Assembly: GCA_011051815.1 (NCBI GenBank)
Contig: DRKK01000237.1
Span: 1 to 9,856, forward strand
Reading direction: 5' to 3'
DNA length: 9,856 nt
Source of the DNA: Sphingomonadales bacterium
GTDB lineage: Bacteria; Pseudomonadota; Alphaproteobacteria; Sphingomonadales; Emcibacteraceae
Shown one piece after another: positions 1 to 5,783 of this stretch; the first letter of the stretch is position 1, and each line of letters opens with the position of its first letter. The position numbers and the translations under genes are program-made. The notes beneath the pieces are model-generated. The model searched no databases. It was not told where the DNA came from and saw only the letters and a list, made by a program, of their open reading frames with translations.

Positions 1-1
1 A

Positions 2-178
2 GGTGCCGCCTTATCCCAATCACCGCTGGGGAAGAAAGTGATCAACCCCCTGATTGAAAACCTGAATGAAACGATCATGAAAGACCTGAATAATATTACA
101 TTGCAGGACCTGTGTCAGCAAGCCATGCATGAAGGCGTTGAAACAGATTGTGCCAAGAATTTCACTTTTAACATCTAG
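2..178 (+). CDS. C-terminal fragment of an unrecognised protein upstream of cysK
   Basis: An open frame enters from the left edge and ends at a TAG at 176-178, giving the last 58 residues of a protein. It begins GAALSQSPLGKK and ends in NFTFNI. The fragment is mostly predicted helix, with amphipathic stretches such as IENLNETIMKDL, and has two cysteines (DLCQQ and TDCAK). I recognise no family. Its stop codon overlaps the Shine-Dalgarno of cysK and the gap to cysK is only 9 bp, so the two are probably co-transcribed and possibly translationally coupled. That makes a link to sulfur metabolism possible, but this is inference. It does not resemble the left-handed beta-helix end of serine acetyltransferase (CysE). 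That it is coding is supported by the unbroken frame and the fitted junction to cysK. Confidence 0.6.
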   Translation, partial: GAALSQSPLGKKVINPLIENLNETIMKDLNNITLQDLCQQAMHEGVETDCAKNFTFNI

Positions 179-182
179 GAGA
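177..182 (+). promoter_or_regulatory. Shine-Dalgarno of cysK
   Basis: AGGAGA lies 5 bp before the ATG at 188 and shares its first two bases with the stop codon of the preceding reading frame. This supports the chosen cysK start and suggests that ribosomes ending the upstream gene can reinitiate here. Confidence 0.7.
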
Positions 183-187
183 CAAAC

Positions 188-1147
188 ATGTCCGTAACGG
201 AAACCGGAACAGAAGGCCGTGGCAAGATATATGACAATATCATCGAAACACTGGGCAATACCCCTTTGGTCAGAATGAACAAGCTGGGCCATGATCTTGA
301 GGCGGATATTCTACTGAAACTGGAATTTTTTAACCCACTGGCGTCGGTCAAGGACCGCATCGGCGCCGCCATGATTGCGGATCTGGAAAAGCAGGGCAAG
401 ATCAAGGACGGCACCCGCATCATTGAGCCAACCTCCGGCAATACAGGTATTGCACTGGCCTATGTCTGTGCCGCCAAGGGATATGACCTGACGCTGGTCA
501 TGCCTGAAAGCATGTCCATGGAACGGCGCAAGATGTTGCTGATATTGGGCGCAGACCTTGAGCTGACCCCGGCAGAGCTGGGCATGAAAGGGGCCATCGC
601 CCGGGCGCAGGAAATGGTGGACGCCTCCGACAATGCCGTTATGCCACAACAGTTTGCCAATGCCGCCAACCCGGCCATTCATGAGATTACCACCGCCAAT
701 GAAATTTGGAATGATACGGATGGCGCGGTAGATGTGGTGGTTTCCGGTGTCGGTACCGGCGGCACCATTACTGGCATTGGCCGCGCCCTGAAAGGCCGGA
801 AAGACAGCATACAGATGGTGGCCGTGGAACCGGAAGACAGCCCGATCCTGTCCGGCGGTCAACCCGGCCCCCATAAGATTCAGGGCATCGGCGCGGGCTT
901 TATCCCGGAAATTCTGGCCACAGAATATATCGACGAGGTATTGACCATCGGCAATGAAACCGCTTTTGAAACGGCCCGGCTTCTGGCCCGGGAAGAAGGT
1001 ATCCCCGTGGGCATCTCATCGGGGGCCGCCGTGGCCGCGGCCATGGAGCTTGCCGCGCGGGACGATATGAAGGGCAAGATGATTGTGGTTATCATCCCCT
1101 CCTTCGCCGAACGCTACCTGTCAACGCCCATGTTTGACGGACTGTAA
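188..1147 (+). CDS. cysK: Cysteine synthase A (O-acetylserine sulfhydrylase)
   Basis: This is a PLP-dependent fold-type II enzyme that makes L-cysteine from O-acetyl-L-serine and sulfide in the cytoplasm, the last step of sulfate assimilation. The 319-residue length fits the family. Visible signatures are NTPLVR (residues 24-29), the PLP lysine K55 in NPLASVKDR, the substrate loop TSGNTG (82-87), the PLP-phosphate loop GTGGT (189-193), the SSGAA segment (about 278-282) and the C-terminal [12 protein letters not shown]. The last motif differs from the E. coli-type LPDSGERYLST and is, from memory, usual in alphaproteobacteria. The start at 188 is set by AGGAGA 5 bp upstream. The gene sits 9 bp after an unrecognised gene and 3 bp before a beta-grasp protein gene, so it lies in an operon with a ThiF/MoeB-type enzyme. 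That context raises the possibility that a protein thiocarboxylate could be an alternative sulfur donor, as for mycobacterial CysM. CysM-type (CysK2) specificity cannot be excluded from sequence alone. Confidence 0.96.
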   Translation: MSVTETGTEGRGKIYDNIIETLGNTPLVRMNKLGHDLEADILLKLEFFNPLASVKDRIGAAMIADLEKQGKIKDGTRIIEPTSGNTGIALAYVCAAKGYDLTLVMPESMSMERRKMLLILGADLELTPAELGMKGAIARAQEMVDASDNAVMPQQFANAANPAIHEITTANEIWNDTDGAVDVVVSGVGTGGTITGIGRALKGRKDSIQMVAVEPEDSPILSGGQPGPHKIQGIGAGFIPEILATEYIDEVLTIGNETAFETARLLAREEGIPVGISSGAAVAAAMELAARDDMKGKMIVVIIPSFAERYLSTPMFDGL

Positions 1148-1150
1148 AAT

Positions 1151-1408
1151 ATGGGACATGTGATTTTGCGGGTACAGGGGACGGAATCCAGCCTACCTTT
1201 GGCGGAGCTGACCATCGGGCGCATTTTAGCCGAGGCCCGGGCGGTAGGGCTTACAGAATTTGCCGTCCTCTGCAACGGTGAAGAAATCCCCGGCCCCGGA
1301 AAATTATCCCCCAAGGCCGGGGATATATTTGTTCTTCTGCCCGCCGATTATGAAGACGCCGAAATCACCGTTGATATTTCCGATGAGCCAGCCAATGACC
1401 CTCAATGA
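1151..1408 (+). CDS. Small MoaD/ThiS-like beta-grasp protein without C-terminal Gly-Gly
   Basis: This 85-residue protein looks like the ubiquitin-fold sulfur carriers MoaD and ThiS. The beta-strand opening HVILRVQGTE is followed by a helix (TIGRILAEARAVGL), the strand-turn FAVLCNGEEIPGPG, and KAGDIFVLLP, which matches the 'NGE…GD.v.ivP' core of that fold. Sulfur carriers normally end in Gly-Gly, which an E1-like enzyme adenylates and thiolates. This protein continues past the fold as a polar, acidic tail ending in EPANDPQ, with no Gly-Gly. It lies 3 bp after cysK, and its end overlaps the start of the moeB-like gene by 14 bp, so it is very probably co-expressed with both. It may be a binding partner, a degenerate carrier, or a carrier needing C-terminal trimming. 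The fold assignment is moderately sure; the function is not known. No strong ribosome binding site is visible, so translation may be coupled to cysK. Confidence 0.8.
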   Translation: MGHVILRVQGTESSLPLAELTIGRILAEARAVGLTEFAVLCNGEEIPGPGKLSPKAGDIFVLLPADYEDAEITVDISDEPANDPQ

Positions 1409-2141
1409 TGATCAGCTTGACCGTTATGCCCGCCATATCATCCTGAAACAGGTGGGCGGAGCCGGACAGCAAAAACTATTGGCGGCCAAAGTATTGGTTA
1501 TCGGGGCCGGGGGGCTGGGCAGTCCGCTGATTCTTTATCTGGCCGCCGCCGGGGTGGGAACCATCGGGGTTATAGATGATGATCTGGTGAGTTTGAGCAA
1601 TCTGCAACGGCAAATTCTCCATACCACGGATCAGATCGGCAACCTGAAAACCGACAGCGCCCGCCAGATGATCCATCGCATCAACCCGGATGTGAAACTT
1701 ATCACAATTTCGGAACGACTGTCACCGGACAATGCGGAAAGCATCATCGGGGATTATGATATTGTTGCCGATGGCTGTGATAACTTTGAGACCCGCTTTG
1801 TGGTCAATGATGCCTGTTTGAAGCTGAAAAAACCCTTTGTGTCAGCGGCCCTGAGCCAGTTTGACGGGCAGATCAGCACCTTTAAAGGCTACCTTGCGAA
1901 CAAGCCCTGTTACCGCTGTTTCATCCCGGATCATCCCGGTGATGTGGGCAATTGTGCCGAGGCCGGGATATTGGGCGCGGTCGCCGGCGTGGTCGGCAGC
2001 CTTCAGGCGGTAGAGGTCTTAAAAGAATTGCTGGAGCTTGGGGACAGTCTGGCGGGCAAGCTGCTGCTCTATGATGCCCTTGGCACCACCAGCCGCACCA
2101 TAAAACTGCCTAAAGACCCGGGGTGTAAATCTTGTAATTAA
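1395..2141 (+). CDS. moeB: MoeB/ThiF-family E1-like sulfur-carrier adenylyltransferase
   Basis: This 248-residue cytoplasmic enzyme belongs to the family that adenylates the C-terminus of MoaD or ThiS before sulfur transfer, for molybdopterin or thiamine synthesis. It has the MoeB N-terminus (LDRYARHIILKQVGG), the nucleotide loop GAGGLGSP (37-44), the acidic DDD at 61-63 after the second strand and SNLQRQILH (68-76). Two CxxC pairs, C172/C175 and C244/C247, bind structural zinc in this family. C187 in GNCAEAG aligns with the conserved cysteine of MoeB/ThiF. There is no C-terminal rhodanese domain, so it is the short form. ATG 1395 gives the usual MoeB length. An in-frame ATG at 1383 would add four residues, and neither start has a strong Shine-Dalgarno. 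The start overlaps the beta-grasp gene by 14 bp, and the stop overlaps the convergent dehydrogenase stop. Whether its partner is MoaD, ThiS or the neighbouring protein cannot be decided here. Confidence 0.92.
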   Translation: MTLNDDQLDRYARHIILKQVGGAGQQKLLAAKVLVIGAGGLGSPLILYLAAAGVGTIGVIDDDLVSLSNLQRQILHTTDQIGNLKTDSARQMIHRINPDVKLITISERLSPDNAESIIGDYDIVADGCDNFETRFVVNDACLKLKKPFVSAALSQFDGQISTFKGYLANKPCYRCFIPDHPGDVGNCAEAGILGAVAGVVGSLQAVEVLKELLELGDSLAGKLLLYDALGTTSRTIKLPKDPGCKSCN

Positions 2142-3124
2142 ATCCAGTCTTCCAATACCCGGTCCGGCGGATTGTGGCCATCGGTAAAGGTCTTGATATT
2201 GATCAGGACTTTTTCGCCCATGTCATTACGGCCCTCCACCGTGGCGGACCCCATATGGGGCAGAGCGACCACACTTGGCATCTCCAACAGTTTGGGGTTG
2301 ACCGCCGGTTCATTCTCAAACACATCCAGCCCGGCGCCCGCCAGTTCCCCCGCCGCCAGCATCCTGATCAGAGCATTCTCGTCAATAACCTCCCCCCGGG
2401 ACGTATTGATGATAAAGGCATGTTTCTGCATCAGCTTCAACCGCCGCGCCGACAACAGATGATAGGTGGCCGGGGTATGGGGGCAATTGACCGAAATCAT
2501 ATCCATGCGGGCCAGCATCTGATCAAGGCTTTCCCAATAGGTGGCTTCCAGCTCTTCTTCAATATCACTGCTGATCCGGTGACGGTTATGATAATGGATA
2601 GACAGGCCGAACGCCTTGGCCCGGCGGGCGACCGCCTGACCGATTCGGCCCATGCCGATGATACCCAGCCGCTTGCCCCAAATGCGGGAACCTTGTATCC
2701 CCGTCGGGGCCCAACCGCTCCATTCCCCGCTTTGCAACAGCCGCTCACCCTCAATCAGGCGGCGCGGCACCGCCAGCATCAGGGCCAATGTCATATCTGC
2801 CGTATCCTCGGTCAGCACGCCCGGTGTGTTGGTAACCGTAATGCTGCGCTGACGGGCAGAGGCCAGATCAATATGATCCACCCCGGCACCGTAATTGGCG
2901 ATCAGCTTCAAATCCGGGGAGGCCTGGGCCAGGATTCGTGCATCCAGCCGGTCCGTCACAGTGGGTACCAGAACCTCGGCCTCTTTCACCGCTTCGGCCA
3001 TTTCGGCGGCACTGAAAGCATGGTCGTCCAGATTAAGCCGCACATTAAACAGCTCCATCATCCGCGTTTCTATAATGTCAGGTAATTTTCTTGTGACAAT
3101 GACCAGTGGCTTTTTCGATGTCAT
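2138..3124 (-). CDS. D-isomer-specific 2-hydroxyacid dehydrogenase (glyoxylate/hydroxypyruvate reductase-like)
   Basis: This 328-residue cytoplasmic oxidoreductase probably reduces glyoxylate, hydroxypyruvate or a similar 2-oxoacid. Its fold shows the substrate loop NYGAGVDHID (78-87), the Rossmann motif GMGRIG (157-162), the catalytic arginine R243 in NTSRGEVID, the glutamate E272 in FENEP and the histidine H290 in LPHMGSAT. The R-to-E spacing of 29 equals that of E. coli SerA (R240/E269, from memory). After the second Rossmann strand the sequence is HNRHR rather than an acidic residue, which suggests NADPH preference (inference). There is no ACT domain, so it is not full-length SerA. The start at 3124 has GGAG (CTCC at 3131-3134 on the plus strand) 6 bp upstream. 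An upstream in-frame ATG at 3184 has no ribosome binding site and would add 20 unusual residues. It is convergent with moeB, and the two stop codons overlap in TTAA. Confidence 0.93.
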   Translation of the reverse strand: MTSKKPLVIVTRKLPDIIETRMMELFNVRLNLDDHAFSAAEMAEAVKEAEVLVPTVTDRLDARILAQASPDLKLIANYGAGVDHIDLASARQRSITVTNTPGVLTEDTADMTLALMLAVPRRLIEGERLLQSGEWSGWAPTGIQGSRIWGKRLGIIGMGRIGQAVARRAKAFGLSIHYHNRHRISSDIEEELEATYWESLDQMLARMDMISVNCPHTPATYHLLSARRLKLMQKHAFIINTSRGEVIDENALIRMLAAGELAGAGLDVFENEPAVNPKLLEMPSVVALPHMGSATVEGRNDMGEKVLINIKTFTDGHNPPDRVLEDWI

Positions 3125-3166
3125 TCGGAACTCCGGTTTTATTATCCTCTGACCTGTAATAAAGGC

Positions 3167-3194
3167 TTGAGATCGCTTTTGCATTAAGTATCAT
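3167..3194 (+). promoter_or_regulatory. Sigma70-type promoter for the SH3-domain gene
   Basis: A -35-like TTGAGA at 3167-3172 and a -10-like TATCAT at 3189-3194 are separated by 16 bp, and each matches five of six consensus bases. This predicts a transcript start near 3201 and a leader of roughly 48 nt before the ATG at 3249. The box lies between two divergent genes, as expected. It is predicted by eye only. Confidence 0.5.
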
Positions 3195-3248
3195 GTCTAG
3201 CAGAAGTGCGCAGCAGATTCAAACATCTCAATCAGAAGAAAGTGTAAA

Positions 3249-3761
3249 ATGACCTTTTGGCGGACCATATTTTTAATGACAGGCCTGTTGAGTATGGCCC
3301 TGAGTGCTGGGCCCGCACAAGCCAAGGAAAAAACCACTTTGGGCAAAAGCGGTTATCCGATACCGCGCTATGTATCGCTGGCCCGTGATACGGTCAATGT
3401 CCGCACCGGGCCGGATGGGAAATATCCCATTATCTGGGTCTTTAAAAAAGCCGGACTGCCGGTCAAAGTGATTGGCGAATATCAGGATTGGCGTAAAATT
3501 GTCGATTCGGAAGGGGCCCAGGGCTGGATATGGGGGCCACTATTATCCAGCAAGCGAACCGCCCTAATCATCAATGAGGAACAGGCGCTTTTAAAAAACC
3601 CGGCAAAGGATGAGCCAGTCGCCGTCATCGCCGAATCCGGTGTGATCGGCAAAATCAGAAAATGTACCGACGGCTGGTGTGAATTGGATGTGGATGGTTT
3701 TAAGGGCTGGCTGGAACAGCCGGATTTCTGGGGAACGCTGGACGGCGAAATTTTAGACTAA
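3249..3761 (+). CDS. Secreted bacterial SH3-like domain protein
   Basis: This 170-residue protein has a clear Sec signal peptide: a short basic start (MTFWR), a hydrophobic core and an AQA cleavage site after residue 25. The mature protein is therefore probably periplasmic. Residues about 46-105 form a bacterial SH3-like module: the opening DTVNVRTGPDGKYPIIWVF is the classic 'lNVRsGPs' start, and DWRKIVDSEGAQGWIW is the central strand pair. A second, more degenerate SH3-like repeat follows at about 112-160 (ALLKNPAKDEPV … DGWCELDVDGFKGWL), with cysteines C139 and C144. Such modules usually bind peptides or cell-wall material, and the actual ligand here is unknown. The ribosome binding site (AGAAGAAAG) is weak. 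A promoter is predicted at 3167-3194. The gene is divergent from the hydroxyacid dehydrogenase and overlaps the convergent irr by 4 bp. Confidence 0.88.
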   Translation: MTFWRTIFLMTGLLSMALSAGPAQAKEKTTLGKSGYPIPRYVSLARDTVNVRTGPDGKYPIIWVFKKAGLPVKVIGEYQDWRKIVDSEGAQGWIWGPLLSSKRTALIINEEQALLKNPAKDEPVAVIAESGVIGKIRKCTDGWCELDVDGFKGWLEQPDFWGTLDGEILD

Positions 3762-4186
3762 CCCTCATCCGAAACATGGATTATCACATCCACGCGGGAG
3801 AATCTTTTACCCTCGGGCACCTCTGGCAGCACATCAATATTGATGGCGCCCGCCGGAATATCCTCAAGGCAGCCTTCTTCTTCCATAAAATAATGATGAT
3901 GGTCGGTCACATTGGTGTCAAAATAGGTTCGGCCAGAATCCACAACCACCTCCCGCAACAGGCCGGCATCGGTAAATTGATGGAGACTGTTATAAACAGT
4001 AGCCAGTGACAGAGAGATATTAGCCTGTGTGGTTTCTTCAAACAGGGCTTCTGCTGTCACGTGGCGGGACGGCCCCTCAAACAATAGTTTCGCCAAGGCC
4101 AGACGCTGACGCGTGGGCCTAAGGCCTGCATCCCGCAATCTCTGCAACACTTGCGTGTATGGTCTGTCCTGTTCTTTATTCCGCAT
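3758..4186 (-). CDS. irr: Iron response regulator Irr (Fur superfamily)
   Basis: This 142-residue DNA-binding regulator belongs to the Irr branch of the Fur family, which in alphaproteobacteria represses iron- and haem-demanding genes when iron or haem is low. The N-terminal winged helix is visible as LRDAGLRPTRQRLALAKLLF (17-36), HVTAEALF (42-49) and the recognition-helix region LSLATVYNSLHQF (59-71). The dimerisation half carries DHHHYF (95-100), the Irr-type triple histidine. The CxxC zinc pairs of classical Fur are absent and only C106 remains. There is no Cys-Pro haem regulatory motif near the N-terminus as in Bradyrhizobium Irr. ATG 4186 is preferred because AGGA is 7 bp upstream; ATG 4192 lies only one base from it. 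The gene is 74 bp downstream of the flavoprotein gene on the same strand but has its own plausible promoter with a palindrome. Its end overlaps the SH3 gene by 4 bp. Confidence 0.93.
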   Translation of the reverse strand: MRNKEQDRPYTQVLQRLRDAGLRPTRQRLALAKLLFEGPSRHVTAEALFEETTQANISLSLATVYNSLHQFTDAGLLREVVVDSGRTYFDTNVTDHHHYFMEEEGCLEDIPAGAINIDVLPEVPEGKRFSRVDVIIHVSDEG

Positions 4187-4196
4187 AATCATATCC

Positions 4197-4210
4197 TGCC
4201 TGTTCAGGCA
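4197..4210. promoter_or_regulatory. Palindrome over the irr transcription start (operator candidate)
   Basis: TGCCTG-TT-CAGGCA has perfect 6-bp arms and a 2-bp centre. It lies between the predicted irr -10 box and the start codon and touches the Shine-Dalgarno. A protein bound here would block initiation, so autoregulation is a natural guess. It does not look like the AT-rich Irr box known from rhizobia. Confidence 0.4.
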
Positions 4211-4237
4211 TCATAGCTTATTTTTACAAGATAACAA
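4210..4237 (-). promoter_or_regulatory. Predicted irr promoter
   Basis: Read on the minus strand, TTGTTA (plus 4232-4237) serves as the -35 and TATGAT (plus 4210-4215) as the -10, with a 16-bp spacer. The -10 matches the consensus at five of six positions and the -35 at four. The transcript would start near 4203 with a leader of about 17 nt. The AT-rich spacer and the position just upstream of irr support it; the prediction is by eye. Confidence 0.45.
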
Positions 4238-4260
4238 ATTATTACCCTGACAGGCTTTTC

Positions 4261-5658
4261 CTAATCCCCGGTTAATATCCGGTCAACCAGCTCTTTTACC
4301 GTTGGCACAAAGCCATTGCTGAAAAAAGGATCCGTGGCAAAATTAAACGCCGAATGGCCCGCAAACATCAGGTTTTTTGTCACCGGGCCACCGTGCGCAA
4401 TATCCATCAGGGTTTTCTGAATACAGAAACTGCGTGGATCTGCGCCCCGTCCTGTGGAATATTTTGTTTCGGGATTCTGGGACCAGTTGGAAAATTTGCA
4501 CTGGCTGAGACAGCCCATACAGTCTTTTTGGTCCTGACGGATTTCCTGACATTCCGCCATGGTGGTAAAGACCAGCGTATTATCGGGGGTCTTCATGGCC
4601 TCAAAATAACCCTCGGCGATCCAGCCGTCGGCTTTTGGTTTATCTTCTGGCCGAACGAAATATTTTCTTTTTCCCGCCTGTATTTCGGCGGAAAATTCCT
4701 CTGTCTGTTTGGCGCTAAAGGCCACCTGACGTGCAGAACGGGATTCAAGATTACGCAGGAAAGAATTGCGCACCGCAGAGGCATAAAAGCCCGTGGGGCT
4801 GAAACGATGGAGCAGAATATCCCCTTCCGCCAGCTTGGTCAGCGCATCTTTCCATTTTTGCGGAATGGGGCTTTCCTTGGTCAGCAAAGGCCGGGTGCCA
4901 TACTGAAAAGCGATGGGCCCGATTTCCGGATTATTGATCCATTTGGCCCAGTCCCGAAGATACCAGACACCACCCGCCATAATGATCGGCACCTTATGAA
5001 GGCCAAATTTATTCATCATAATCCGCAAGGCCGCAACGCGCGGATAGGGGTCCTGCGGCTCGCGCGGGTCTTCCGCATTGGTCAGGCCATTATGCCCGCC
5101 AGCCAGCCACGGATCCTCATAAACCACACTGCCCAGCCAATCGCCGTATTTACGGTAAGCCCGTTTCCACAGGATACCAAAGGCCCGGGCAGAAGAAATG
5201 ATCGGATGATAGAAAACCTCATGCTTGGCCGCAATTTCGCTAAGCTTATAGGGCATACCGGCACCGCATGTGACGCCGTGAACCAAACCTTTGGCCCGGG
5301 TCAGCACCCCTTCCAGAATAGCCTCTGCACCGCCCATTTCCCACAGTACATTAATATGAATACGCCCCTTGTCGCCCGCCACATCATAGGCCTGCTGAAC
5401 TTGGGTAACGCCGCCATCAATGGCATAGTCCACCAATTCCAGATGACGTTCCTGACGGGTTTTCCCATGATAAATCTGGGGAATGATATTACCCTGATCA
5501 TCATAGCTGTCCGCATTAACGCAGGATACGGTGCCCACACCGCCCGCAGCGGCCCAGGCCCCGGCACTCATGCCATTGGTCGCAGAAATCCCCTTGCCCC
5601 CTTCCACCAGCGGCAACACTTCTTTCCCCGACATTAATAATGTATCAAGTAAACTCAT
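4261..5658 (-). CDS. Nitronate monooxygenase-like (2-nitropropane dioxygenase family) flavoprotein with C-terminal Cys cluster
   Basis: This 465-residue TIM-barrel FMN protein belongs to the NPD/nitronate monooxygenase superfamily. Family features are the N-terminal PLVEGGKGISATNG (16-29), LAGGHNG (185-191) with the family's conserved histidine H189, and the FMN-phosphate loop PIIMAGGVW (224-232). It is about 100 residues longer than typical nitronate monooxygenases. The extra C-terminal part has C370, then DCMGCLSQC (C380, C383, C387) and C412, a pattern that could hold a metal or an iron-sulfur cluster. The true substrate is unknown, and 'nitronate monooxygenase' is a family label. ATG 5658 is chosen because AAGGGG lies 4 bp upstream; an ATG at 5688 has no ribosome binding site. 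The gene lies between pnp and irr on the same strand, with its own promoter-like region and inverted repeat upstream. Confidence 0.88.
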   Translation of the reverse strand: MSLLDTLLMSGKEVLPLVEGGKGISATNGMSAGAWAAAGGVGTVSCVNADSYDDQGNIIPQIYHGKTRQERHLELVDYAIDGGVTQVQQAYDVAGDKGRIHINVLWEMGGAEAILEGVLTRAKGLVHGVTCGAGMPYKLSEIAAKHEVFYHPIISSARAFGILWKRAYRKYGDWLGSVVYEDPWLAGGHNGLTNAEDPREPQDPYPRVAALRIMMNKFGLHKVPIIMAGGVWYLRDWAKWINNPEIGPIAFQYGTRPLLTKESPIPQKWKDALTKLAEGDILLHRFSPTGFYASAVRNSFLRNLESRSARQVAFSAKQTEEFSAEIQAGKRKYFVRPEDKPKADGWIAEGYFEAMKTPDNTLVFTTMAECQEIRQDQKDCMGCLSQCKFSNWSQNPETKYSTGRGADPRSFCIQKTLMDIAHGGPVTKNLMFAGHSAFNFATDPFFSNGFVPTVKELVDRILTGD

Positions 5659-5733
5659 AACACCCCTTATACCCTGTAATAACGCCAAATCCCCCTCTGG
5701 GATTCTGCTGAAATAAGACCGGATGTGCCTTTC

Positions 5734-5763
5734 TTATATGGGTATTTAGATTACCCTTTGCAA
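5734..5763 (-). promoter_or_regulatory. Predicted flavoprotein-gene promoter with an inverted repeat in its spacer
   Basis: On the minus strand TTGCAA (plus 5758-5763) and ATATAA (plus 5734-5739) are 18 bp apart, about 75 bp upstream of the ATG at 5658. Most of the spacer is filled by GGGTA-7-TACCC (5740-5756), with perfect 5-bp arms, placed where a repressor or activator would act. Both the promoter and the operator are predictions by eye. Confidence 0.4.
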
Positions 5764-5771
5764 GAAATAAT

Positions 5772-5783
5772 GGCCACCCGGCC
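5772..5783 (-). terminator. Weak hairpin downstream of pnp, possible terminator
   Basis: Read on the minus strand, GGCC-GGGT-GGCC forms a four-pair GC stem with a tetraloop, about 25 bp after the pnp stop, followed by the T-rich ATTATTTCTT. The stem is short for an intrinsic terminator and the T-run is interrupted, so termination may be partial. No better terminator is visible between pnp and the flavoprotein gene. Confidence 0.3.

Noticed and set aside
1260..1394. N-terminal extension of moeB from an upstream ATG at 1260
   Set aside because: The added residues (PSSATVKKSPAPENYPPRPG…) are a frame-shifted reading of the beta-grasp gene and are not MoeB-like. The family starts near ATG 1395.
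2174..3085. A 303-codon plus-strand open frame opposite the hydroxyacid dehydrogenase
   Set aside because: It is the antisense shadow of a gene with all catalytic motifs, and its product is rich in Gln, Arg and His with no known fold.
3125..3184. Extended start of the hydroxyacid dehydrogenase at 3184
   Set aside because: There is no Shine-Dalgarno at 3184, while ATG 3124 has GGAG 6 bp upstream and gives the normal family N-terminus.
4246..4254. CCTGACAGG as an intrinsic terminator for the flavoprotein gene
   Set aside because: The arms are separated by one base, too tight for a hairpin loop, and no T-run follows. It was kept only as a possible protein site.
4354..5637. A 427-codon open frame on the plus strand, antisense to the flavoprotein gene
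   Set aside because: Its product has no recognisable domain and has low-complexity, Pro/Arg/His-rich composition typical of antisense translations. The minus-strand frame has clear NPD-family motifs.
5659..5688. Longer start of the flavoprotein at 5688
   Set aside because: The extra ten residues lack a ribosome binding site and cover the AAGGGG that serves ATG 5658.
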